Counted from the first letter of the stretch, positions 39,808-53,160 are shown. The stretch is DNA of 64,000 nucleotides from Bicyclus anynana (GCF_947172395.1 NC_069086.1:18675572-18739571); one strand, 5' to 3'. The notes: a model not told the origin generated them from the sequence alone. Translations and numbers: made by a program.

Positions 39808-39967
39808 TCTATACTAATATATAAACCTGAAGAGTTTGTTTATTTGTTTGATTGATCGCGCTAATCTTAAATAGCCCATTTATCCAAGAAGGCTACAGGC
39901 TATATATTATCCCCGTTTTCCTACCGGAACGGGAACCACGCGGATAAAACCGCGTGGTGTCAGCTAG
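39808..39967 (+). mobile_element. Non-autonomous Helitron, forward orientation
   Basis: Starts A|TCTATACTAATATATAAACC and ends GTCAGCTAG|T, with an inverted repeat (CACGCGG / CCGCGTG) before the end. Internal block AATAGCCCATTTATCC and CCGGAACGGGAACC shared with the reverse copies at 11942, 33529 and 36957. Confidence 0.85.
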
Positions 39968-40385
39968 TAAATTAATAATCAGGAGGTAAATCGTCTTCCT
40001 TCCTTATTTTTAAAATAAGTTTTTCCGCTTAGTTGGGGACGTAAGGAACATGTAGTAAGTTATATTCATAGATCATCATTCAAGAGATCATATTTGAATA
40101 AGGGTATGAAAACATTTAAACAAATTCTCTATTGTCTGCATTCTGAAATAAATTACGTAAAAACCATTTTTTATTATGTACATAATATATCAAACAGTAA
40201 CTCCATAGGTAAGAGGCTGAACTTAACACCGAATGCACACGGATTCGAGTCCCGCCCTTGGAGTATTCTTGTGCTTCTTTCTAACAGTTTTCGCGGGTAA
40301 TTGAAGGAAATATTTATTTATTTAAAAAAAACATGGCAACATAAAAAATATCGAACAATCTTGTATTGTTTGGAAAAATCATGAC

Positions 40386-40670
40386 TATAAAAACGCAATG
40401 AGCAGTTCGCGGGTTGCGACGTGCCCGACGAACACACGGCGCCGGGCACGTCCCGTTAGCAGTTCACACGGCGTCTAGACATTTCGACCTGCGAAAGGGA
40501 GAGTGGGCCCGGGCCCGTCTCCCTCCTGCGCCGGCATGCGCAGAGCGGCGCGCAACAGGTGCCGGGCGCCGGGAGGGCCCCAAGGTCGCGGAAACGTCTG
40601 CCGCTGCCATTATGTATAACTAATATGTATATCGATTATGTCATTTTTGGAGACTGGAGCCTATCGGGTA
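40386..40670 (+). promoter_or_regulatory. TATA box and GC-rich island, candidate alternative promoter of E74
   Basis: TATAAAA at 40386 stands directly before a 200-base GC- and CpG-rich island, 1.7 kb upstream of exon 2; a usable donor-like GG|GTAAAC occurs at 40667-40672. The 69-residue frame inside the island is Arg/Ala-rich and matches nothing I know. An initiator at the right distance from the TATA box is not clear. Could be a short-isoform promoter with a leader exon. Confidence 0.35.
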
Positions 40671-40760
40671 AACTTTGCCATATACATTTTCTTTTTTTAT
40701 TGAAAAAAAAATACAAAAGGAATCTTAAATTAACTTATACTGTACTAGTAAGCGCAGTGT

Positions 40761-40900
40761 TGGACTGACGACATCAAGCGAGTCGCAGGGATTCGTTATA
40801 TGCAGGCAGCTCAGTATCGTAATGTGAAGTCCCTACAAAAGGTCTATGTCCTGCAGTGGACGACCATCGGCTGATATATATATATGATGATGATGAACAA
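40761..40900 (+). mobile_element. LINE 3' end (RTE-like), reverse transcriptase C-terminus
   Basis: From 40761 to 40874 an open frame of 37 codons reads WTDDIKRVAGIRYMQAAQ and ends LQWTTIG before TGA, the conserved C-terminus of lepidopteran RTE-like reverse transcriptases. A TATATATATATGATGATGATG tail follows. It is 5'-truncated but has no stop in what is left, so it is a fairly recent insertion. Confidence 0.85.
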
Positions 40901-42329
40901 CTATAATACAAATAATGCCCACGTAGACTGATGGCAAGAATACTGGCTGCATTTCCGTCTGGAACTGGGATCTGATTGGACAGCCAGGCTGATCCTTTGA
41001 GCAAAAAATGAGCCAGCCCTTCTGTCACCAGTCGACGGTTTCAAATTTAGTCTTCACTAATTTGTGTTTCTGTAAATTGTTAACTGGCCTGGAGTAACAT
41101 CGACAGCTTCACGGTAACAGAGCGGACTCACGCAGAAAGTTCATTAGTCCACAACCGGCTAGACTACTGTCGTATTCTGACTCTTTTATAACTATTGGAG
41201 GGGACTGGAATATTCGTCAGTTTAGCGTCGCGTTGTTTGAATTAACTCATGACTAAGGGCCGCGTATGAGCTTGCAACTAGTCGGGCTCTGACAATAATC
41301 ACGTTGGTTTGAGCCGTGGTTTCTATTTAGCTATAGCTACTCGAATTCATAATAATTTAAATTATTAGAAACTCTAATTAGAATTCGTTTGAAATTGGTT
41401 TGGAAGGCAGAATTTACTGACTACATTCGGCAATAAACTTGTCATTTTCAAAATTACACAATAAACACCTTAATCCTTCCTAACATCCTTAATTACTTAC
41501 AATTTTGGTTATATAACAATTCGCAGTGATAAACTTAAATAATCCAGTGATATTACTACTTCACATACTGCAACTTAGTTAAGAAACACTAAAATATATT
41601 TCGTTAAACAAAATCAGTAGCTTTTATTTTCAAAAGGCGCCCGAGATTTTCTTGAATGAATTTAATGTTTCTGATGAATGTGTTTTTAACGTTTTTCTAA
41701 CCGCTACTAAAAGCAAATACAAGCTATTAACTTTTAATTCTACTACTACTGAAACACTGTACAAACTGTGAGCAATGTAATGAATGTTATTTACGAGTAT
41801 GTCTCCTTTCGTTTGATGAGTACTAAAAACATATATCCCAGAGCTAACTCTATTTTTCATCCGCGTACCTTTGCTGACTGTCTCTTGTCAAACTAATTAC
41901 GTAACTTGTATTCGGTTCATATGCCTCATGTTTTTTGAAATGTATTTCTTGAACATTTTTTAGAAAAAAAAAAATGGCAGCTCTAGCAATAGTTGTAAGT
42001 TCTGGGCTAGAATTTCACCTTATAGAATTTTCCTGTGATTTTCACAAGTAAGTTTTTAGGATCGGGGAAAGGACTTACATCCGCTAATTTAACGTGCTCT
42101 ACAAGGCTAGGGGTGTATTATCATTGACTTTTTACTACTGCTGAAAATATTTTGGAAGAAACAGTAGGTATATCACCCTAACCTTAAGCTAAGCACTACG
42201 CCAACGAAGAGAGAGAAAACCATGTTATGTATAGGGAGTGAAATTTTAGAATTTTTGTTTTTTTAGATAATTCAGATCTTTTTATTTACTACATAGAAAA
42301 ATATTAATAAGTGTGTCTGTTTGTTCCAG

Positions 42330-42452
42330 TGGACGGAGAGCCGCCAGCGCTGTCGCTGGGCGCGCGGGGCTCGCTGAGTCGCGCGCTGCTGCACGGGCTG
42401 CTGGCGCCGGCGCCCGCGCCCCGGCATCACCTGTACACGGCGCCTAACACGG
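42330..42452 (+). CDS. Eip74EF: E74 ETS transcription factor, coding exon 2
   Basis: Internal exon of 123 bases giving residues 129-169 after joining to exon 1. The split codon A|TG makes a methionine at the junction. The acceptor is TTGTTCCAG and the donor G|GTAACT. GC content is far above that of the intron on both sides. The peptide (ALLHGLLAPAPAPRHHLYT, then APNTG) aligns with the Drosophila E74 segment that reads LLHNLLSGG and then HHRNYTTATTG just before its SFPPSPADSG block, which supports the call. Phase 1 on both sides: the exon can be skipped without changing frame. It lies in the linker between the N-terminus and the ETS domain and has no fold of its own that I can name. Confidence 0.88.
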
Positions 42453-42555
42453 GTAACTACTACTATAACTAACCAAACAACCATCCAAAAAGCCTGTGCT
42501 AAGAGCGGAGAACTCTCTGGACAAACTGGGAATCCACATCAAGACAGAGGTCTTG

Positions 42556-42601
42556 ACGAAGAGTGCTTAAGTCTTGAGAGCAAGACTTAAGCACTCTTCG
42601 T
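42556..42601. repeat. Perfect hairpin, 21-bp arms and AGAG loop
   Basis: Bases 42556-42576 are the exact reverse complement of 42581-42601. It begins 104 bases after the exon 2 donor and would form a strong stem in the E74 pre-mRNA. The four-base loop is too small for an ordinary microRNA precursor. Confidence 0.95.
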
Positions 42602-44580
42602 TACACTTGGAGCTTTAAACTTTAAGTTATACTCGTGTTACTTCACTTACGCCAGTGCTGGTAATAAATAGCACAACGTGTAAACAGGACAGGAAGGTAT
42701 ATCTAAACACTGGATCGAAAAAAAGATGAAAATAGCATAAATTCACTCAGTTTCGACGTGCCAAGCTTAATTCATCTACCTACTCCTCTTGACAAAATAT
42801 TTTATTTATATGTATACAACTCTAACTAACTCTAAACTTCTACTAAAAATGTATTTAAAATTCGTTTATTTCAAGCAGCAGTATTAGTTTTTAAACGCTT
42901 TTGCAACGTCAAGTTACTCAATTTGTATGACTGTTCAGGTCCTAGCAAGCTTCAAGTCAGAAAATTAGAACTGTATAAAATTTACCATTTTAACACGTAA
43001 ATACCCGAAAGTTATACAATAAAGGTACACAGTAACATGTGGGGCAAAACTTCGAGACATTTAAACGCCACGCGCTCATACATAAACAGTACAATGTACG
43101 TTATTTATTGCACAGTTTTATCATTCTCCCTCCCGAGGGACACGTTTAGCTGTTTTGTGTAAACGCCACTCCGACCTTTAGGTATCCTAGACATTACATT
43201 GTACAGTGTAGGTACTTCTTTATTGCGTTCATTTGTTGTTTTATTCAATGACAATTAATCGAATAGCACCTCGGATCAAAGACTCTTATCCTTTTATTCA
43301 CATATCGATGTCAGATGATAAGTTTAGCATTATATTCTTCATGGTAAAGCTGCCACAATTGAATCAGACAAGTTAGGAACTGTGTTCAAGTCATGCCTCG
43401 TTGGGAAGTATTGAGCTTTTTTCTTCCAAGAAATTTTCAAATATCAAATCCTTTATTTGTTGATACAGTTTACAAGGTTTGAACAAATAAATATAATCTG
43501 TTATGTATCACGCCCGTTCGGCATGCAAAATATTACATTAGTTACCTACATTTAAATAATTCCAGAAATGACTTTTAACACAATATTAAAAAGTTAAATA
43601 ATGAATAGAAAAACAATATTAATTGATTGAAAAATTTAATGAATAAAAAAAACAATTTAAATCATATTGTCAAAAGAATAAATTTATATTTTAATGTAAA
43701 AATAAATTTATATTTTAAGTTAAAAATTCATTTATGTCATAAAACGTCATTCATTTATGTCAGTAAAATATTTTGGGATTTGGCGTTACACCCCCGAGCT
43801 TCATTAAGCCGTTAATTCACTATCTTTTAACATAATATCACTAACAACTGATAGTGACAAAGTCCACATCTGTACAGAAAAGCGTACTAATCCATACCCC
43901 TCCCCTGAATTCGCATCGAATTTCAACTTGGACATTTTAACGCTATATCAAAACGTTTTAAGTTATTATCTGTATACACAAGAGGTATCTGTATATACAG
44001 TATTTATCGGTAATAGCTGTTTCGAAGTTATAAGAGTAAACGACAAACAACGGAAATTGATTTAGGGATAGTCGCAGGGGAGCTATAGGTATAGACGTTT
44101 GAGCAAATACTCTCTGTACATAATAGTGGGACGCAATTTCCGGAGACTCGCTGTGGAAGGACAAAAGATATTTCAGTATATTACTGTATAAGTATTATGT
44201 ATATACCTAGTTACAGCTTGACACAAAATACAGATTCAGAAGTAATACATAAAACATAAGAGTATGTATTATGTAGCTTTGTTCTTAGCTTGTTTTAGGT
44301 TAATTTTTAAATTGGTTTTCCAGTGCTTAGCTTGTATAGATAATGAGGTACTAGGTTGAAGTGTGGTCGTTTTCTCAAGAAAATAAACCTTATATAAGCT
44401 GTCAATGTTTGATACTGTAACAGTAAGTCATTAAAAGTTAACTGATGATGAAAATCATGATAATGATGAAGAAGCAGTAAGTAATTTGAAAACATGCATA
44501 TACCTACTTACTTACCTACAATTTTCCCATTTTCGGATAACAGAAAGTTTTAATTGACTGCTAAACAACTAAAAAATTAA

Positions 44581-44790
44581 TCCTACTAATATTATAAACG
44601 TGAAAGTTTGTATAGATGTTTGTTACTCTTTGACGCCGCAACTATTGAACCGATTTGGCTGAAATTTAAAACGAAGATAGATAATACCCTAGATTAACAC
44701 ATTCTACTTTTAAATCCGAAAAACCCAATGATTCCCGGGGATTTGTGATAAACTGAATTGCACGCGGACCAAGTCGCGAACGTCCGCTAG
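44581..44790 (+). mobile_element. Non-autonomous Helitron with complete ends
   Basis: A|TCCTACTAATATTATAAACG at the left and CGTCCGCTAG|T at the right, with the terminal hairpin GCGGAC...GTCCGC-type just inside. Internal ATTGAACCGATTTGGCTGAA is typical of lepidopteran copies. No coding capacity. Confidence 0.88.
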
Positions 44791-45737
44791 TTCTTTATAA
44801 ACGAAAATAAATGAATGAGAGAATAAAAAATTAACATATATTATATAACCAAAAAAAAAATCTGTAAAAGAACCTCATGGATGTTATCATTAACAAAATA
44901 TATTTTGTAAACCTAATTCGTGAGCAAATCATACATCCAAAAAAAAATACTTTCGTGAACATGAAAGTATGAAAAGTTTAGTTAGAGGCATATTTGTCTC
45001 AGACACACAGGCTGTAAGCTCTGACATCTCCGGGTCCTTGAGCGCGATTACACGGCCTACATATATATAGCCTTCCTGCGTTATATACTACATTACATAA
45101 GGCTATGTACAGGGTGGGATCGTCGGAGCGATTCTTGAGGCTAAAACTGGAAATGTAGACATAGTGAAATTTAATCTATGGAACAAAGGTTCTGTAGACA
45201 ATCCTCTGAACTCAATTAATTCGACAAATCTGAATATAACGCTGCGCCGCAATTATACTCGTAGAATTAAGAGACACATTGAAACTTTTTTTTTGAAACG
45301 TTTTATGTGTTAATCAGTTAATCCAGAGAAAAATCTATTTCCAATCCAAGGGAAATGCCCATCCCCGGCCATACCTATATTTAAAAAATCTTCATAAGTC
45401 TACTTTATTAATGAAATCATTACTTTATCAAAAAAAAATTGCTACAACGTTTTACGACATTTTCAAGTCACCTTTAATTTGTCTACAACGGGGACAAGCT
45501 AACATTTTAGAGACTGAACTTTACGATATATTTTTAGGACTTATAATTGGTTTGTTTGTTTTTTTTTTATCTTGCTTGTTAAGCTTGCTAAACTAATATA
45601 AAATGATATATGATATATAAAAAATAATACAGCTTCAAATGTTACTTCGCCGGTAATGTACATCGGCGAACATTTTGCCCTGGAAATGTGATAAAAAATG
45701 TCTTTTTCTAAATTTATACATCATATTATCATCTCCA

Positions 45738-45890
45738 TATACTTGTATACGGGGGTATACCTGGGTTCCCTGGGCCGACGTTGTATGAGTGGTGGGCTTC
45801 CCCTTTCAGCCAAATCGCGTCAGTAGCCGCAGCGTAACGGAGGAACAAACATACTTACACACACACGAACTTTCGCCTTTATAAATGTGA
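45738..45890 (+). mobile_element. Repeat fragment ending in CACACACACGAACTTTCGCC
   Basis: TCAGTAGCCGCAGCGTAACGG and AACAAACATACTTACACACACACGAACTTTCGCCTTTATA look like the 3' tail of a common lepidopteran retroelement. No second copy in the window and no frame kept, so the class is uncertain. Confidence 0.4.
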
Positions 45891-46839
45891 TGTATATACA
45901 AGGCTTATACAACATATGTACCTATACCTCTAGATATATTAATATTGTATACCTCGAACGGTCTCAGCTCCGTCATATATTTTCGTCGTGCCTACATCTC
46001 ACACAAGGAGCGCTAAAACCCGTTATGACATGCTATTCACGTGGTCGCTACCCGTGAGGAGGAGGAACTCCGGTGCTTTTTGAGCCGCTCAAATACCTCT
46101 TCGTTTTTGTACGACATAACAATAGGAAACATTTTATTATTTCCATCAGAAAATCTTTCTATATTCATGACAATTATTATGGTTTTCACTTTGCTACGAT
46201 CCTTATTTGATGAGTTAGTAACAGGCGTTTGATATGGTATTTATTCGACAAAGTAAGAACGTTGATACCAGCTCACAAAAGTGTAAAGGCGACACCTTAT
46301 TTTGTGTTATTTATGTATTTTATGACAAATAAACATGCTGCTATTGAAAACCTTTGATATGTATATCTGTCGTCGTCAAGTCGTAGCTTAGGGCACGAAT
46401 AAAACTTGTTAGAGATACAATAATGATGAAAAAAGCTCTATATTCGAAAACATCTTAATCGAAGCATCCGACTGCATAGAAAATAATGGGAAATTTGGAA
46501 AACCTATGTGTGACTCCCACACCCGAGACAACCCTAATAATTTGGGTGTTAGAGCTTAGCGTAACCTAAATAAAGTGACATACGAACAAATAGGTAGGTA
46601 CTACGCTCGGGAAACATAACCCTTCACTGGATTCGCACAAAAACTTATAACATTACTTAATATCAATACTCGTTCATGATTATTTTCAATATAAAGACTT
46701 ACTCTTTTACTATATTAAAACTGTCGACCTGCTTAAATAAAAGTGTTCCCTAACAAGTTTCGCAAATTCGTAAAACCCTTGATTCTTCCCGAGTAAGAGC
46801 TGTGACCCTCCGCATTACCATTCGACACCATTAGCGCAT

Positions 46840-47035
46840 AGAGAGCGCGTCACAACAAGCGGGCGAGGACATGAAAAATTCATAAAGAACAAAGAGGAAG
46901 TGCGGGGCAATCGATACTCTCAGCTGATCCCCCGTGCCAATGTCAAGAGCGCGCCGCTCCCGCCCCGCGCCCGCCCGCCCCCGCGCCCCGCACGCACACG
47001 CGCGCGCCATTCACACACACGCAGCGCTGCGGAGG
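46840..47035. promoter_or_regulatory. GC-rich pocket, candidate regulatory element or promoter
   Basis: Island of C-rich and CpG-rich sequence ending in CGCACACGCGCGCGCC and an ACACACACGC run. No TATA box at a proper distance; the open frames on both strands are products of composition. Confidence 0.25.
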
Positions 47036-49734
47036 CTTATTGCTTGTTAGTATCTTGTTCGACACTTTTATTGGGCGGAGGACTTTCTTTTTTGTTTGGG
47101 AAAACTTAGGGATGTGAAATTCATAGGATCCTTCCTTTTGCTGACTATTCAACTAATGTTCACTACAATGAGTATACTCTCTGTTTATCTGTACAGCTCA
47201 AAAAGTATTAACTTAAATTCCGTAAGAATTGACCAAGAATTGGAGTGTTATTCTCACTTCTGAACTTCCGAGAGTCATACTTGTCTAGATCAAGAAGATA
47301 ATCTTTTAGATAAAGTCATCTTCTCCATCACTGTATTTGTATTCCCCACAGCTAGGCCTTAGTATATACTTAGACCCGAAATGTTACTCCAATGTGAATT
47401 AATTTACTACATAGGAATTGATCAAAAAAGAAATGAGGCACAGGCTAAGGCCCAAAATCCTATTCAAATTGCCGAGCTTGATATGTATAAAAGAGAAGTA
47501 ACATACTCGTAGCTCAAACAAATAATAACCACTAAAGTTATCAGGCTCATAGCCCAAAAGACTGTAGAAGTTGTTACCCCTACATACAAAAGACTACAAA
47601 ATGAATGAAAAACTCATTACAAATAATAAATCATACATACAGCTTTCACTTTCTAACCCTTAACGTACGGCTTGTACAGATGGTCAAAAGGACTCAAATA
47701 TTGCAAAATGTGCAACTTCATCCATCCCCAACTAACCCTTGCGATGACCGTGTGGGTGGATTAGGCCCAAATTGCACAAGCCGATGGAAAGTTTTATTAT
47801 TAATAGTGTATAATAATATGAATTTATTTTTCGTAAAGGGTTAATATTCGCTATTGTCCACCCGTGACAGCTTGATATATCGCTTCATGCGTCGTTACGT
47901 CACACGGGATATTTATTTTGGGATCTAATGTTGTTTAAACACATTGTACTTGTAAATAACAGATACGTGAACCATACCAAGAACTAGTTTGAGTTAGAAA
48001 ATGTAATATCCCTGTTTTACTACTTCTGTTGACAAAAGAGTGTATTTGATGAATAGATAGCCAATTCCAAAATGAGTCGATATCCACATTTTTCGAAAGT
48101 AGTTACACGTGTAATAGAAAATTAATAAAGCAAAGTTAAATATAAATCCTCGGTTATAAGTAATAACTCTTAGCACGTGATGACATAATTTGCACACTCT
48201 GATTGATTCATGGGGCTCATTCATTATTGATTTATTAAACGGCTTCGACGAAGTTTGTTTAGAAGCATTTTAAATTATTGTATTAAAATCCTTAAGTTGG
48301 AATCATTTATAATATTAATTACCAAATCATTTAAATATATAATTGAACGTTGAGCGTATATTGATTTAAACGATTAGGTACATATTGGTACAACTAGAAT
48401 GTTTCAAAATTCACCAATATACGTAGCCCATTTTTTAACACATTCCACTAAGTTCACTATATATTTTATCTCTTAATTTACTTGTATTTTATAATTTAGA
48501 ATTCAAAGTAGCATAATTATCATGCTTTACTAACTCAGAAGACTAATATAGGTTTTTATTTTCTAATGATTTACATGTAACTGTTTACAATTTTTCTATA
48601 TTATGTTAAAGTCCAGCCAACACATAATTGTCTAGTTTATTAGTAATAATCTCAAAACAAAGATGTAATATACATGTCAGGGGAAAACCGTCGTTACGTT
48701 TCTACAGTACTATTACCGTAATTTTACTTTAAATTATTGGAAAACTGTACATATTTAAGTTATTAAAGTATTAGTAATTATATTTACGGCAACTGACTTT
48801 GGAAATCTGAATCTGAACTAAGTAAATATCAGCGTGATGGATCTAAGTTTTAATAGGTTAGGGTCTGAGCATCAATCTATTGTTGGTCTACAGAGTCAAA
48901 GGTTTTCATTTTGTAAATGCAAATTCATAAGTTTTCCTCAAATTTTCAACAACGAATACGGTCTAGTTTTGGTAAAGTACGAGAGCACTAGTTATGTTAA
49001 TTGTACTACACTCTGCCGGAATTATTCAAATATAATTATTATTTATATAAAAGTTGTGATACAAGAAACACGATTCTCACTTACAAACCACTGTCCCAGA
49101 TCGTTTCGTTTTTATCTAAGCATTTGATAGCCCTTTCCGTATCGCCCTTTGTCATTTATCTCCTTTAAGATGTTAATTTCGCTTAGACCCCGCATCATTT
49201 AGACATGCCCTTGGTCACTTCGATCTCTGTAAAAATATGTATATAAAACTTATGTACTACTTAGATGATATTTGTTTCCATATATAGCTACTGCTACTAT
49301 TTAAAAATATGAGCTTAGGATAATATTGAAGACATCAGTAATTACTATGTCCAGTAATTATTTTAAATTTTAAAAATAGTAATAATATTAAATGTCCAAC
49401 TAATTTTTGTTACTTACTGAGTGTTGTTTGTGTATTTATTAAATTGTGAACCAGGTCTTTATTGACAACCTATTAAATTAAACATCTAATCAACTGAGAA
49501 ATTTCATCTACCTACTGTATGATATCCACGAGGGTTCGTCAATAGGCACCAGATGACATTTGTTACATAGAGTCTCAATTTCGTATATGTCAAGTAACTT
49601 ACGTCAAAGTTATATTAGCCTGCAGCTCATCCATGATAGGTTTATTAGTTAGTTTTTGTAAAGTGTTACATAATGTTGTATCGAATCGCTGCAATTTTCG
49701 ACTGCGAATAGATCTCATTCATAATCAGCAACAA

Positions 49735-50060
49735 TGAATTGCGTTAGCGCACCCACGCGTGACATTCTAATTTCAAAGTGTCAGCGCCGGATACGGGCGG
49801 CGGGCGGATTCAAAAGAAACGGAGATGCAACGTTGGTTAGAAAGAGATACGCGACGGATTATGCGCTATTGTGATGACATGACGCAGGGATTTCCAACGC
49901 AAGGTGCAATATAACCCATTTTTGCATAAAAACCAACTGTTTTGAATTAGAAGTGGTGCAATGTGCGCAAGCATCTGCGTTCCGATTGTTTGGTTAGGAT
50001 CGGTCGATCGGACCCGTCGCGGCGCGGCAAGGGTTGCCCTTTGTAGTGCCGCAGTTTTGG
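49735..50060. promoter_or_regulatory. Mixed-composition block, candidate enhancer
   Basis: CpG-rich block (GTCGATCGGACCCGTCGCGGCGCGGC near 50002 in parts) inside AT-rich intron, without open frame. Such blocks often mark constrained non-coding DNA, but I have no alignment. Confidence 0.25.
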
Positions 50061-51721
50061 GTTAAATGTGCAAGTTTTTGCACAAAGTGTCATAATGTGT
50101 GTAGTCTGTACAAATTTAACTTAATATCGGATTACCGATCGTAGCTGGGATGCTTTTTAGCCTAAATACAGAAATTCAAGATAACGATAACTTTTTTTTT
50201 AAATATAATCTTGCTGAGTTGGTTTTTGACTGTAAATACAACATACACATCAACATACATCATTTTGAACATGACCCATTTTTAACACAATTAAAATTTT
50301 AAAAGCAAAAGTCCTTTTTATACTAATAGATGACAACAGATGACCCGTCTCCGTGCCTTATTCACCGTCACCGCTGTTTTCACAATAACTAATTATATAA
50401 AGTATCAACTACAAAACTTCCAAACTAATATTGAGGATCCCTATCCTCTCTCCAGGAAGATTTATATAAACCCTTATATACTCTATTCACCGCATGATTA
50501 TTCATATGCAAAAACAAATTCCAAGTCACAATTCGCACGGATTATGGTCTAACGCCGTTCCTGACAAAGGCGATGGACAGCGGTCAGTCCATAAAGATGG
50601 TCCGATTAAACCGGAGGGGTACTTTTGTCCCGTATTGTGATGTTTTACTAATGGGACCGCATTCCGCGCCGGCCGGTAGACCTGATAGGCAGGGTGGCAT
50701 TATTTATAGTTAATTTATTATTATTCTCATTTGAGATGAAAGGGTTAAACGTATGGTACGTGGCAATTCCGCGTTACCGTTGCCGTTTGCCGTTGGGTAA
50801 CGTTTTGTTAGATGACGACTCGACATCAAGGATGTTCGGTTGTCATCTAATCACATTCTGCTTGTCGTTGTATCATATACGAGTAGCTAACTCGAATGGC
50901 GTTGAGCTTATAATCACTCGAGTGTTAGGTTCTATTAAAATTATTGAAGCATTATTCATTATTGATATACATATTTTATTATGGTGTGAAAAACTAATTA
51001 CAAAATATTTTTATGAATTCAAAATGAACAAACTGTTCATAGAATAAAAAACTATACTGAATTAAAATCTACGTCTGAATAAATTGTGTATATTAAATAA
51101 GGTAAAGACCAATGATTAAGTGAAAGAAAAAAAAACATTCACAAACTACGGATTGTAATAATCTAAGTAAATAGTGAAGAAAATGTACCTATGTATTTAT
51201 TCTCACAACTCGTAACTCGTGGGTATTGTAATGTCAAATTTAAATCATCTCCGCGAGAATCGTGAGCTTAGCGTTTTTTGAGGTTATTATAACTATAAAT
51301 ATACATACTATAATGTAAATTGGTTTGTTGAGTTCAGCAAAAAAGCCAGAAATACTTTTAGCATGACTAATGAATGTTGTATGTGTATTATTTCTATATA
51401 CATCAGTATAAATATTTTACAGTAGATTAATTCGTTCGTCCTACAAACGCCTTACCCCCAAAGGTGAATTATACATAATACATCCAGATGTGCAAAACAG
51501 AAGTTAGTAAAATAAATAATGGCGTCATTTTTAATGTACTTTGAGTTACAATAGCTACCTATTTGATACTACAGATGAACACAAATGACTAGCTTTGGTT
51601 AAAGAAATAATATTTTACCTTTCTTTTGATGTCCTGGGATACAAAAATGTAAACTGAAAATTTAATGAAGTATGTTTTTGGATGTACTCGTAAATTCCTT
51701 TGTATTAAATTAGATCGTACG

Positions 51722-52020
51722 AAAGGTAAGTTAGCCCTTGACTACTATCTAAATACGTAAATAAAGGTAAATGATGATGCACTCTAAGATAGAAACGGGC
51801 TAACTTATTAGGAGAAGATTGAAAATCCACACTCCTTTCGGTTTCTACACGACATCGTACCGGAACGCTAAATAGGTTTGCAGTACGTCAGTAGGGTGGT
51901 AATGAGCCACGGCCGAAGCCCCCACCAACCATACCTGGACTAATTAAGAAATCAATCGGCCCAGCCGGGGATCGAACCTTCTAATCCACCGCGCATACCA
52001 ATGCGCCACAGAGGTCGTCG
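51722..52020 (-). mobile_element. tRNA-derived SINE, family 1, copy 3
   Basis: Same element as at 384 and 13921, more diverged, with small deletions near the head. A 14-bp target duplication with one mismatch (AATTAGATCGTACG at 51708-51721; AATTAGTTCGTACG at 52021-52034) flanks it. Confidence 0.9.
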
Positions 52021-53034
52021 AATTAGTTCGTACGCTGCAGTGAGTCATACGTACATACAAACATACAGATAGACAGCTAATAACCTAATTCATAACCCTT
52101 CTTTTGACACGTCGGGTATTAAAGTACACGATACCTTGCAAGCTTTTTAGAAAACTTTTACACTTATATAATATATCCAACCAAATAAAAATCTAATTTA
52201 ATCGTTTTGCAAAGTTTTTTTTTATTTTATCTTGTGTAGCTCCGTCACTGATAATTCTGCGTTTAAGTATTAATTGAATAAAAGTTCAATTTGAGCATTT
52301 CGCTATCATAGTTTTTTATCGTTTATTTTTTTTCACTGTAACCTGTTTATGGTACTGGACCATCTGCCTGAAATAAAGCTAGCCATTCACCTATTAAATG
52401 GAAGGAAATATGCTTGAAAAAACAGATTAAGTGAAACTATTGTAGCAAAACTTATAAGTAGTGCTCTAGTATTCGCGTATCTATAGAAACAGGTTTGTTT
52501 GAGACGCTTTGTTTATCGCGCAGTGAAAAGGATTTGTCCGAGATAAAGCCCGTTCTATTTGCTACTGATTATAGAGTAACACTATTCCATTCTCGACTCG
52601 GAATGGTTTAAATGGTCAAAGAGACCGGGAGTAGGGTTGCCACCGTCCTTTGAAAGAGATTGTGCTGTATTTTTATCACAAAATTGTAGAATACTTTAAA
52701 ATTCAAAGAAAATAATAATACCTAGTTTCTTACAGTTATTATTTATTACCGTGACTATTTTGTACTGCTTTTTTGTTTCGCATTTTAAAAATTATAACTG
52801 TAGAATAGATCATTAGAGTATTCTTTAAATTATTTATCAATGTATTCGAGATATAAGAAAACGTTAATCATTATTTTCATGTTTCATATTTCCTAAAACA
52901 CACGGAAAAATCATCTGTTTCTGCTGGTAAACCAAAAAGCTGATGATTGTGCACAAAGCAATTTAATTCATAATTCAATTATACGTAGTAAAATAGACTA
53001 AAATCTCAATACTCAATAGTAGTGAAGGGTAGCA

Positions 53035-53160
53035 ACCCTAGGCCGGGGTCCGAGCGGCCCGCGCTTCCCGGTTCCCAGAGCCATTGTCCAGCTGAAGGGT
53101 TGACAATGGCCACAAAGGGGTGTGGACAGCGCATTTACTCGCACCGGTCAAATGGTCACT
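53035..53160. promoter_or_regulatory. GC-rich pocket, candidate enhancer
   Basis: Balanced-composition block with CCATTGTCC (SOX-like) next to CAGCTG (E-box) near 53080-53092 and a second ACAATGG at 53102. No open frame. Low confidence. Confidence 0.25.

Larger units (their letters stand above)
7884..42329 (+). other. E74 intron 1 (about 34 kb)
   Basis: Bounded by a GTAAGT donor and a TTGTTCCAG acceptor. I see no further coding exon with convincing composition inside. It contains SINEs, Helitrons, LINE tails, several perfect inverted repeats and GC-rich pockets that may be enhancers or alternative promoters, listed separately. Stretches not listed (for example 8600-10300, 12600-13900, 17100-21600, 22700-25500, 31000-32800, 33720-35280 and 37600-38400) are AT-rich with no feature I can support. 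Confidence 0.8.

Noticed and set aside
50694..51047. 117-residue plus-strand frame
   Set aside because: Composition equals the surrounding intron, no domain or motif, no start context.
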